51,471 bases of DNA from NCBI GenBank assembly GCA_021413845.1, contig JAIOPP010000129.1, positions 1-51,471 of the forward strand, written 5' to 3'. Positions 36,282 through 44,530 of this stretch are shown piece after piece. The notes below the pieces were generated by a model that had not been told where the DNA came from, ran no database searches, and saw only the letters and a list, made by a program, of their open reading frames with translations. Source of the stretch: Planctomycetia bacterium (GTDB lineage Bacteria; Planctomycetota; Planctomycetia; Pirellulales; PNKZ01). The translations under genes and the position numbers were made by a program. How positions within the stretch are numbered: position 1 is the stretch's first letter; the number at the start of each line of letters is the position of its first letter.

Positions 36282-39200
36282 ATGCTCGAACGTATTATTT
36301 CTTGGTCCCTCTCGCATCGCGCCGCGGTGTTGTTCGGCGCGTTGGTGGTCGGCATCGCCGGAGTCATGTCGCTCCGGAATCTCAACATCGATGCGTTTCC
36401 AGACACCACGCCGGTGCAGATCCAAGTCAATTCGCAAGCTCCGGGCATGGTGCCGGAAGAGATCGAACGGCAGATCACGCGTCCCGTCGAACTTGCCATG
36501 AGCGGTATGCCTGGCGTGGCCGAAGTTCGTTCGATTTCCATGTTCGGCTTGTCTCAGGTGCTCGTCACGTTCGTCGACGGCACCGATATCTATTTCGCGC
36601 GGCAGTTGATCAACGAAAAGCTCGGCGCCGTCGAGATTCCCGTCGGCATCGACCGTCCGCAGATGGGGCCCGTCTCGACCGGCCTCGGCGAAGTGTTTCA
36701 CTACATCTTGCTCGGCCGCGGTCGCGATCTTACCGAGCTGCGCACGATGCACGATTGGGAAGTGAAGCCGCAACTCCGGCCCGTTTCGGGGGTCGCGGAA
36801 GTGAACTCTTGGGGTGGGCTCGAGAAGCAGTACCAAGTGCGGATCAATCCGACCTTGCTGTTGAAGTATTCGCTCTCGTTCGAAGAAGTGATGCAAGCGG
36901 TGCGCGACAACAACCTCAACGTCGGCGGCGGCAGCATCGATCTGGCCGGCGACAATCTCTTAGTCCACGGCGTCGGCCGGACGATCGGCACCGAGCAGAT
37001 CGGCAACATCGTCGTCGCGGCGAAGTCCGGCGTGCCGATCCGCGTGCGCGACGTCGCCGACGTCACGATCGGCCATGAGATTCGTCGCGGAGCGGTTTCC
37101 GCCTCGCTGCGCGATCCCAACGATCGGCTGAAAATCAGCCAGGGCGAGGTCGTGCTCGGCCTCGGCTTCATGCTGATGGGACGCAACAGTTACGAAGTCA
37201 CCGCGGCGATGCGCGATAAGTTCGACGAGATCAAGACGACCTTGCCCGACGATGGAACCGTCAAGGCGATCTCCTTATACGACCGAACGGAACTCGTCGA
37301 TCGCGTCATCTCGACCGTGAAGAACAACCTGCTCGAAGGAGCGGTGCTGGTCATCCTCATCTTGTACATCTTCTTGGGAAACCTGCGGGCGGGCCTGATC
37401 TGCGCCGTCGCGATTCCGCTGTCGATGCTCTTCGGCTTTTGCGGCATGTGGTATTTCGGCATCGCCGGTTCGTTGTTGAGCCTCGGTGCGATCGATTTCG
37501 GCGTCGTGGTCGATAGCTCCGTGGTCGTCGTCGAGAGCATCGTTGCGAAGCTCGGCCACTCCGGCGTGTTGTACGGTTGGCGCCGGCGCGAAGCGATTCG
37601 CGAGGCCGCGGTCGCGGTGCGGACGCCGGCTTGCTTCGGCCAGCTCATCATCATGATCGTCTACTTGCCGATCCTTTCGCTCGAAGGAGTCGAGGGGAAG
37701 ATGTTTCGGCCCATGGCCCTGACGGTCATCTTCGTCCTCATCGGTTCGCTGATCTGCTCGCTCACGCTGACGCCGGTCCTCTCCAGTTTGATTCTGCCGA
37801 AGAAGTGCGAAGAGAAAGATGTGCTCTTCGTCGCCTGGACCAAGCGCGGCTATGCCTGGTTCTTAGATCACGTGCTTCCGCAACGCATCCTCACGGCGGT
37901 CTTCGCCTTCTCGGTGCTCGCGGTCGGGGCGTGGCTCGTGGCCGGAATGGGGAGCGAATTCGTCCCACGGTTGTCGGAAGGGGCGATCGTCGTCGGCATC
38001 ACGCGACCGCCGGGAACTTCGCTCGACGAAGGAGTGCGCATGAATCGCATGATGGAACGGATCATCATGGAACGCTTTCCCGACGAAGTCTCCGTCTGCT
38101 GGAGCCGACTCGGATCGCCGGAAGTGCCGACGGACGCCAGCACGATCGAGTCGACCGATCTGTTTATCACGCTGGAAGCTCCGGAAAAATGGAAGCGTGC
38201 GAAAACGCAAGCCGATCTCGTCGTCGAGATGGAAAAAGAATTGAAGGATCTGCCGGGTCAAATCATTTGGTTCACCCAGCCGATCGAGCAGCGCATCAAT
38301 GAAATGGTCTCGGGCGTGCGTGCCGACGTTGCGCTGAAGCTCTTCGGCGACGACTTCCTCGAGCTCGTCGCCACGGCGAAGGCCTTGGAAAAAACGTTGC
38401 GGAGCATCCCGGGGGCCGCCGACCTTTCGACGGAACAACTCCTCGGCCAACCGGTCTTGCAGATCTCGATCAAGCAAGACCAAATCGCCCGCTACGGCAT
38501 CCACGCCCGGGCGGTGTTGGATATTGTCGAATCGATCGGCACGAAGACGCTGGGCAACGTCGTCGAAGGGCAGCTCCGTTTTCCGCTCGTAGTCCGCCTG
38601 CCGGAAGCGATGCGCGCCGACAAGAAGGCGATCTGCTCGATCATGGTCTCGGCGCCGAACGGCGAACGGGTCTCGCTCGGTCAGCTTTGCACGGTCGAAG
38701 AAGTGAACGGCCCGCGCATGGTCTCGCGCGAGTGGGGCGAACGGCGCATCACGATCCAATGCAACGTCCGCGGACGCGATGTCGGCAGCTTCGTCGCCGA
38801 AGCGCAGAAGCGGATCGGCGCCGATGTGCAGTTGCCGAAAGATTATCGTATCGAATGGGGCGGGCAGTTCGAGAACATGCAACGGGCCCAAGCTCGACTG
38901 GCGCTCGTCGTGCCGATCGCGCTGTTGTTGATTATCGGGCTGCTCTTCTTAAGCTTCCGTAACAAATTCGACACGATGGCGGCGTTCGCCGGCGTGCCGT
39001 TCGCCGCCGTCGGCGGGATCGTCGGGCTGGTGTGGCGCGAGATGCCGCTGTCGATCTCCGCGGCGGTCGGCTTCATTACGCTGTCGGGCATTTCCGTATT
39101 GAACAGCATGGTGCTCATCTCGAAGTTCCGCGAGTTGCATCGCGCCGGCGGCTCGACGGCCGAGGCCGTCATGCATTCCGGCATCGAAACGCTTCGGACG

Positions 39201-39425
39201 ATCATCATGGCTACGCTCGTGGCCGGCGTCGGGTTCGTGCCGATGGCGACCGGCACCGGTGCCGGTGCCGAAGTGCAACGCCCGTTGGCGACCGTCGTGA
39301 TCGCCGGTGTAATCGCGGGCACGATCTTCACGCTCGTCGTCTTGCCGGTCGCTTATGCGTGGTTTATCCCGCGCAAGGTCGGCGGCGATCCTTCCCACGG
39401 CGGCGTCGCGCACGCCGCACATTAG
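36282..39425 (+). CDS. Heavy-metal efflux RND transporter (CusA/CzcA family)
   Basis: 1047 residues, full length. Proton-driven inner-membrane pump that exports divalent or monovalent metal ions through a trimeric complex. The N-terminal helix (IISWSLSHRAAVLFGALVV), porter domain opening DAFPDTTPVQIQVNSQAPGM, and the TM4 proton-relay motif AIDFGVVVDSSVVVVESI with the two Asp and one Glu typical of CzcA/CusA are present. LSMLFGFCGMWYFGIAGSLL and the C-terminal TM cluster (GVGFVPMATGTGAGAEVQRPL) match. HME-RND identity is sure; specificity between Cu/Ag and Zn/Co/Cd is not. A hairpin directly at its stop codon may mark the 3' end. Confidence 0.95.
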   Translation: MLERIISWSLSHRAAVLFGALVVGIAGVMSLRNLNIDAFPDTTPVQIQVNSQAPGMVPEEIERQITRPVELAMSGMPGVAEVRSISMFGLSQVLVTFVDGTDIYFARQLINEKLGAVEIPVGIDRPQMGPVSTGLGEVFHYILLGRGRDLTELRTMHDWEVKPQLRPVSGVAEVNSWGGLEKQYQVRINPTLLLKYSLSFEEVMQAVRDNNLNVGGGSIDLAGDNLLVHGVGRTIGTEQIGNIVVAAKSGVPIRVRDVADVTIGHEIRRGAVSASLRDPNDRLKISQGEVVLGLGFMLMGRNSYEVTAAMRDKFDEIKTTLPDDGTVKAISLYDRTELVDRVISTVKNNLLEGAVLVILILYIFLGNLRAGLICAVAIPLSMLFGFCGMWYFGIAGSLLSLGAIDFGVVVDSSVVVVESIVAKLGHSGVLYGWRRREAIREAAVAVRTPACFGQLIIMIVYLPILSLEGVEGKMFRPMALTVIFVLIGSLICSLTLTPVLSSLILPKKCEEKDVLFVAWTKRGYAWFLDHVLPQRILTAVFAFSVLAVGAWLVAGMGSEFVPRLSEGAIVVGITRPPGTSLDEGVRMNRMMERIIMERFPDEVSVCWSRLGSPEVPTDASTIESTDLFITLEAPEKWKRAKTQADLVVEMEKELKDLPGQIIWFTQPIEQRINEMVSGVRADVALKLFGDDFLELVATAKALEKTLRSIPGAADLSTEQLLGQPVLQISIKQDQIARYGIHARAVLDIVESIGTKTLGNVVEGQLRFPLVVRLPEAMRADKKAICSIMVSAPNGERVSLGQLCTVEEVNGPRMVSREWGERRITIQCNVRGRDVGSFVAEAQKRIGADVQLPKDYRIEWGGQFENMQRAQARLALVVPIALLLIIGLLFLSFRNKFDTMAAFAGVPFAAVGGIVGLVWREMPLSISAAVGFITLSGISVLNSMVLISKFRELHRAGGSTAEAVMHSGIETLRTIIMATLVAGVGFVPMATGTGAGAEVQRPLATVVIAGVIAGTIFTLVVLPVAYAWFIPRKVGGDPSHGGVAHAAH

Positions 39426-39442
39426 GCCGATATTATCGGCCT
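39424..39442 (+). terminator. Hairpin at the stop codon of the RND pump gene
   Basis: Perfect inverted repeat AGGCCGAT-ATT-ATCGGCCT, starting in the TAG stop codon. No T tract follows, so termination is only possible; it could also be a 3'-end stabiliser. Confidence 0.4.
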
Positions 39443-39580
39443 GCGGCAGCCGCTAGCCTGCGCGCGCCGCAAAGCTTATCTTCTACCTGCGGTACCGCAT
39501 GGTTTTCGGCTCGGCAGGCTTTCTGCTGAGAGCACCTTCGTCTTCATTCCGTCAGTCCTTAGCGTCAGGATTCTTCGCAC

Positions 39581-40693
39581 ATGAGTAAGCGCGTCAATGT
39601 GGCGATCGTCGGCCTCGGCTTCGGTGCCGAGTTTATTCCGATCTACAAAGAGCATCCGCAAGCCAACGTCTACGCCATCTGCCAACGCAACGCCGAAAAG
39701 ATGAACAAGGTCGGCGACGCCCTCGGCATCGAAAAACGCTACACCGACTACGCCGCGCTGTTGAAGGATCCGGCGATCGATTTCGTGCATATCAACTCCC
39801 CGATTCCCGACCACGGCGCGATGTCGATCGCCGCGCTCAAGGCCGGCAAGCATGTGATGTGTACCGTGCCGATGGCGACCACGGTCGACGAATGCCGGCA
39901 GATCGTCGAACTGGTGAAGTCGACCGGCCTGCGCTACATGATGGCCGAAACGGTCGTCTACTCGCGCGAGTTTCTCTTCATCAAAGATCTGTATAAGAAG
40001 GGAGAGCTCGGCACGATCCAGCACCTTGCCGCGTCGCACCCGCAAGACATGGATGGCTGGCCCGACTACTGGGAACGGATGATTCCGATGCACTACGCGA
40101 CGCACGTCGTGAGCCCTTGCCTCGGCTTGCTCGACGGCCGCGCGGAGTATGTCAGTTGCTTCGGCTCGGGCTTGGTGCGCGACGACATCGCGAAGAAGTC
40201 GGGCAATAAGTTCGCCGTCGAATCGTGCCACATTAAGGTAAAAGATTCCGACGTCACGGCCCATATTTGGCGATTCCTGTACGACGTGGCGCGGCAGTAT
40301 CGCGAAAGCTTCGACGTGTACGGCACGAAGCAGAGCTTCGAGTGGACTCTGGTCGAAGGGGAGCCGCATGTCTTGCACACGGCCAAGAAGCCGGAGCCGG
40401 AGATCGCGTCGAAGGTCGAAGTGCCCGACTTCGCGCACCTGCTGCCGGAACCGATCCGCAAGTTCACCCGCTCGATCCAAGACGCCGATCACTTGTCGTT
40501 CATCCAAGGAGGGGGCCACGGCGGCTCGCATCCTCACATGGTGAACGAGATGGTTAGCGCGCTGCTGCAAAACCGCGACCCTTGGCCGAATGCCGTAACG
40601 AGCGCGAACTGGACCTGCGTCGGCATCTGCGCGCATGAGTCGGCAATGAAGGGGGGCGAGATCGTGCGTCTGCCGGAGTTTACCCTCGGGTAA
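39581..40693 (+). CDS. Gfo/Idh/MocA family NAD(P)-dependent oxidoreductase
   Basis: 370 residues. Rossmann domain first: VNVAIVGLGFGAEFIP (GxGxGA-type motif), DYAALLKDPAIDFVHINSP, and HVMCTVPMATTVDE, where the family EKP lysine motif appears altered to CTVP. The C-terminal alpha/beta domain has MHYATHVVSPCLGLLDG with the conserved histidine. Acts on sugars, inositols or related alcohols; substrate not known. No export signal, unlike many planctomycete members. 67 bp upstream of the PVC heme protein, same strand, so joint transcription is likely; a degradative pathway for a carbohydrate is a reasonable inference. Confidence 0.93.
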   Translation: MSKRVNVAIVGLGFGAEFIPIYKEHPQANVYAICQRNAEKMNKVGDALGIEKRYTDYAALLKDPAIDFVHINSPIPDHGAMSIAALKAGKHVMCTVPMATTVDECRQIVELVKSTGLRYMMAETVVYSREFLFIKDLYKKGELGTIQHLAASHPQDMDGWPDYWERMIPMHYATHVVSPCLGLLDGRAEYVSCFGSGLVRDDIAKKSGNKFAVESCHIKVKDSDVTAHIWRFLYDVARQYRESFDVYGTKQSFEWTLVEGEPHVLHTAKKPEPEIASKVEVPDFAHLLPEPIRKFTRSIQDADHLSFIQGGGHGGSHPHMVNEMVSALLQNRDPWPNAVTSANWTCVGICAHESAMKGGEIVRLPEFTLG

Positions 40694-40759
40694 ATCACGG
40701 CTTGCGACACGACCCTTCGTCGGGCTTCGCTTTTTTCGTGCGACCGTTCGTGGAGTGAA

Positions 40760-43700
40760 ATGATGAATCGACTTCGCGTCGTCGGCCTCGGTATGCTCGG
40801 CGCGATCTTCGTCGCCGCTTGCGCTTCCGGATTTGCGCAAGAGAAGCCTTCGACCGGCTATCGGCCGGCGATCACGGCGAAGCCAGCCGATCTGAAACCG
40901 TTCGAGTATGTCGACGCGCGGGTTCCCTTCTATCCGGCCGGCGGGCCGCGCAAGGGGGACGGCGAGTGGAGCAAGATGCAGAAGCCGCTCGATGCCGCGG
41001 AGTCGCTCAAGCATTTGCGGGTGCCGGATGATTTCGAGGTGCGGTTGTTCGCCGCCGAGCCGGAGATCGGCAAGCCGCTGGCGATGGCGTGGGACGAGCG
41101 CGGCCGGCTCTGGCTCTGCGAAACGCTCGACTACCCGAACGAGCTCGCGCCGGCCGGCAAAGGGCGCGATCGCATTCGGATCTGTGAAGATACCGACGGC
41201 GACGGTCGAGCCGACCGGTTCACGATCTTCGCCGAAGCGCTGAGCATCCCGACGTCGCTCGCGTTCTGTCGCGGCGGCGTGATCGTACAGAACGCGACCG
41301 AGACGTTGTATCTGAAAGACAACGACGGCGACGATCGTGCCGATGAGCGGCGCTTGCTTATCTCCGGCTGGGGAGCCGGCGACACGCACGGGGGCGTGAG
41401 CAACTTCCGCTACGCGCTCGACAACACCTACTGGGGGATGCAAGGCTACAACACCAGCACGCCGAAAGCCGGCGAACGCGAGTTCGGCACGTTTCGCATG
41501 GGCTTCTTCCGCTTCAAGCTCGACGCCAAGCCGAAGCCGGAAATTGCCGACGTCGAGTTCATTCGCTCGACGAATAACAACACTTGGGGGCTCGGCTTCA
41601 GCGAAGAAGGGCATGTGTTCGGCAGCACGGCCAACGGCACCCCGAGCGTTCACATGCCGATCGCGAATCGCTACTACGAACGGGTGCGCGGCTGGTCGGC
41701 GTCGACGTTGAGCTCGATCGCGGAAGACAACCACATCGACCCGATCACCGATCGCGTGCGCCAAGTCGATCAACACGGCGGCTTCACCGCGGCGGCCGGA
41801 CATGCGCTTTACACGGCCCGCAACTATCCGAAAGAGTATTGGAACCGGACGGCGTTCGTTTGCGAGCCGACGGGGCATCTCGTCGCGACGTTCACCCTGA
41901 CGCCCGACGGCACGACGTTCCGCTCGCGCAACGCCTGGAACCTCGCGGCGAGCGACGACGAATGGACCGCGCCGATCATGGCCGAGGTCGGGCCCGACGG
42001 CAACGTGTGGCTGCTCGATTGGTACAACTACATCGTGCAACACAACCCGACGCCGGTCGGCTTCGAAAACGGCAAGGGGAACGCCTACGAAACGGAACTC
42101 CGCGACAAACGCCACGGCCGGATCTACCGCTTAGTGCCGAAAGGTTGGAAAGAAGCGAAGTCGAAGACGCTCCAGGGTGCAACACCGGAACAACTCGTCG
42201 CCACGCTTCGTGACACGAATATGTTTTGGCGGTTGCACGCGCAGCGGTTGCTGGTCGAACGGGGGAAGAAAGACGTTGTGCCGGCGCTGGCCGAGCTTAT
42301 CAATGATCAGTCGGTCGATGAGGTCGGCTTGAACGTCGGCGTGATTCACGCCTTATGGACGCTGCACGGGCTTCGGGCAATCGGTAGCGAAGAGCAGGCG
42401 ACCATCGATGCTCTCGCATTGGGATTGAGGCATCATTCCGCGAGTGTTCGACGAAATGTAATTCAGGTACTTCCCCGAACGAACTCCGGACTGCAACTCC
42501 TCGATCGCGCTAACATCCATAAAGATGACGATCTTCAGATAAAAGTAGCGGTCTTGCTGGCAATCAGCGAAACACCACCGTCGCAGACCGGCGTGCAACT
42601 CTTATGTACGGTGGTTAGGCGTTTGAAGAGGCATCGCGTCGCCGACGATCGCTTACTCATCGATGCGACGATCTGTGCCGCAGCACAACTCGATTTTGCT
42701 TTTCTTAACCAAGCGCGGACCATTGGGTTTTTGAAAAGCCCCGAAACGAACTACGTTCGAGAACCTGTTCTGCGCGCAGCCGAGCATTTCGCGCGCGGAT
42801 TCCCCAAAGATTCGATATTCGAGCTCTTCAAACAAATCGAACAGGTAGACCCCTCGCTTTCCGGTCCGATGGTCGAAGGGCTTTCGCTCGGTTGGCCCCA
42901 AGATCGTTCGATGACCTGGACAGCGGAAGACGAGCGAGCGATCGTGCGGCTCTTGGGGTCGCTTCCCATGGAATCGCAGGGACTTTTGATTTCTTTGGCT
43001 GAGCGTATGGGGAGTGCTGCCATCGTGGATTACGGTCGCATGTATACTCAAGGTATACTCGCCGAACTCACCGGGATGAATCTTTCCGACGAACGAAAAC
43101 TCGCAACGGTAGTTCAAGCCGTGGCATTCCGCAAACGGGACGATGCGGTCGTTGCGGCGTTGTTGAAACAGATTACGCCCCGTACGTCTCCGACCTTGGC
43201 GGTCGGTATACTCGCAGCGCTGCGCAAGAGCGAAGTCGGATCGCTCGGTAAACTAGTCGTTTCAAAGCTGCCGATGCTCGCTCCTTCGACCCGGCCTGCG
43301 GCTATTGCGCTGTTGCTGTCGCGGGTTGAGTGGACGTGGGCGCTGTTCGATGCGCTCGACGCGGGCGCCGTGCAAGCCGGTGAGCTTGCGCTCGATCAGA
43401 AAATGGCGCTCACTTCGCATCCCTCGTTCGATGTGCGGCAGCGGGCTCGGGCCGTGTTCGCGCGAAGCGGTGGCTTGCCGAATCCCGATCGGCAGAAGGT
43501 GTTGGAGGAGTTGCAACCGCTTACCGAAAAGTCCGGCGATGCCGCGGCCGGCAAGCTTGTGTTTACGAAGAACTGCGCGAAGTGCCATCAACATTCGGGC
43601 GAAGGAACCAAGATCGGGCCCGATCTTACCGGCATGGCCGTGCATCCGAAGCGGGAGCTGCTCGCGCATCTGATCGACCCGAATCGTAGCGTCGAGGGAA

Positions 43701-44509
43701 ACTTCCGCGTCTATACGGTCGTCACCGACGACGGGCGCGTGCTCACCGGATTGTTGGCTTCCGAAACGAAGACGTCGGTCGAGTTGATCGACGCGGAAGG
43801 GAAGCGGCTGCAACTCCAGCGCGAGGCGATCGAAGAATTGACGGCCTCGCCGAAATCGTTGATGCCCGAGGGGTTCGAGAAGCAGGTGACGCGCGACGAT
43901 ATCGTGAACTTGTTGGAGTTTCTCACGACGCGCGGCAAGTTCTTTCCGCTCGATCTGCGCAAGGGGGCGACCGCGGTCAGTACGCGCGGGATGTTCGTCG
44001 ACCCCGACGCGACGGCCGAGCGATTGATCTTCCCGGATTGGTCGCCGAAGACGTTTTCCGGCGTGCCGTTCACGCTCGTCGACCCGCAAGGGACTCGGAC
44101 GGCGAACGTCGTGATGTTGTACGGTCCGCAAGGTTACTTGCCGCCGAAGATGCCGAACTCGGTGAAGCTCGCTTGCAATGCGCCGGCGAAAGCGATTCAC
44201 CTCTTGAGCGGCGTCAGCGGTTGGGGCTATCCCGCCGGCGACGACGAAAGCGTGTCGATGATCGTGCGGCTCCATTATGACGACGGCAAAACGGAAGATC
44301 ATCCGCTGCTGAACGGCGTCCACTTCGCCGACTACATTCGCCGCGTCGACGTGCCGAAATCGCAATTCGCGTTCGATCTCGCCGGCCGGCAGATTCGCTA
44401 TTTGGCGATCGTTCCGCAGCGGCCGGATGTGATTCGCGAAGTCGAGTTCTTGAAAGGGCCCGACCGCTCGGCACCGGTCGTGATGGCGGCGACCGTGGAA
44501 GCTCGATAG
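40760..44509 (+). CDS. PVC-type membrane-bound dehydrogenase with HEAT-like region and C-terminal cytochrome c domain
   Basis: 1249 residues. N-terminus MMNRLRVVGLGMLGAIFVAAC fits a lipoprotein signal (lipobox VAAC). Then an NHL/GDH-like beta-propeller: VPDDFEVRLFAAEPEIGKPL, AWDERGRLWLCETLDYPNEL, EDTDGDGRADRFT, and NTWGLGFSEEGHVFGSTANG. Residues ~470-930 are a helical HEAT-like array, PSVRRN-like ASVRRNVIQVLPRT. Heme c motif CAKCH in FTKNCAKCHQHSGEG, followed by IGPDLTGMAVHPKRELLAHL and PNRSVEGNFRVYTVVT. This layout is the planctomycete 'membrane-bound dehydrogenase' group, presumed to pass electrons from sugar oxidation to cytochromes. The HEAT part (about 42.2-43.2 kb) is visibly less GC-rich than its flanks. 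Confidence 0.95.
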   Translation: MMNRLRVVGLGMLGAIFVAACASGFAQEKPSTGYRPAITAKPADLKPFEYVDARVPFYPAGGPRKGDGEWSKMQKPLDAAESLKHLRVPDDFEVRLFAAEPEIGKPLAMAWDERGRLWLCETLDYPNELAPAGKGRDRIRICEDTDGDGRADRFTIFAEALSIPTSLAFCRGGVIVQNATETLYLKDNDGDDRADERRLLISGWGAGDTHGGVSNFRYALDNTYWGMQGYNTSTPKAGEREFGTFRMGFFRFKLDAKPKPEIADVEFIRSTNNNTWGLGFSEEGHVFGSTANGTPSVHMPIANRYYERVRGWSASTLSSIAEDNHIDPITDRVRQVDQHGGFTAAAGHALYTARNYPKEYWNRTAFVCEPTGHLVATFTLTPDGTTFRSRNAWNLAASDDEWTAPIMAEVGPDGNVWLLDWYNYIVQHNPTPVGFENGKGNAYETELRDKRHGRIYRLVPKGWKEAKSKTLQGATPEQLVATLRDTNMFWRLHAQRLLVERGKKDVVPALAELINDQSVDEVGLNVGVIHALWTLHGLRAIGSEEQATIDALALGLRHHSASVRRNVIQVLPRTNSGLQLLDRANIHKDDDLQIKVAVLLAISETPPSQTGVQLLCTVVRRLKRHRVADDRLLIDATICAAAQLDFAFLNQARTIGFLKSPETNYVREPVLRAAEHFARGFPKDSIFELFKQIEQVDPSLSGPMVEGLSLGWPQDRSMTWTAEDERAIVRLLGSLPMESQGLLISLAERMGSAAIVDYGRMYTQGILAELTGMNLSDERKLATVVQAVAFRKRDDAVVAALLKQITPRTSPTLAVGILAALRKSEVGSLGKLVVSKLPMLAPSTRPAAIALLLSRVEWTWALFDALDAGAVQAGELALDQKMALTSHPSFDVRQRARAVFARSGGLPNPDRQKVLEELQPLTEKSGDAAAGKLVFTKNCAKCHQHSGEGTKIGPDLTGMAVHPKRELLAHLIDPNRSVEGNFRVYTVVTDDGRVLTGLLASETKTSVELIDAEGKRLQLQREAIEELTASPKSLMPEGFEKQVTRDDIVNLLEFLTTRGKFFPLDLRKGATAVSTRGMFVDPDATAERLIFPDWSPKTFSGVPFTLVDPQGTRTANVVMLYGPQGYLPPKMPNSVKLACNAPAKAIHLLSGVSGWGYPAGDDESVSMIVRLHYDDGKTEDHPLLNGVHFADYIRRVDVPKSQFAFDLAGRQIRYLAIVPQRPDVIREVEFLKGPDRSAPVVMAATVEAR

Positions 44510-44530
44510 AGAGATGGCAACGAAGCGAAG

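Noticed and set aside
39476-42115. 879-codon open frame on the minus strand, opposite the Gfo/Idh/MocA and PVC genes
   Set aside because: It is the complement of two clear genes, its translation is Arg/His/Val-rich without any domain, and GC-rich codon bias keeps this antisense phase open.
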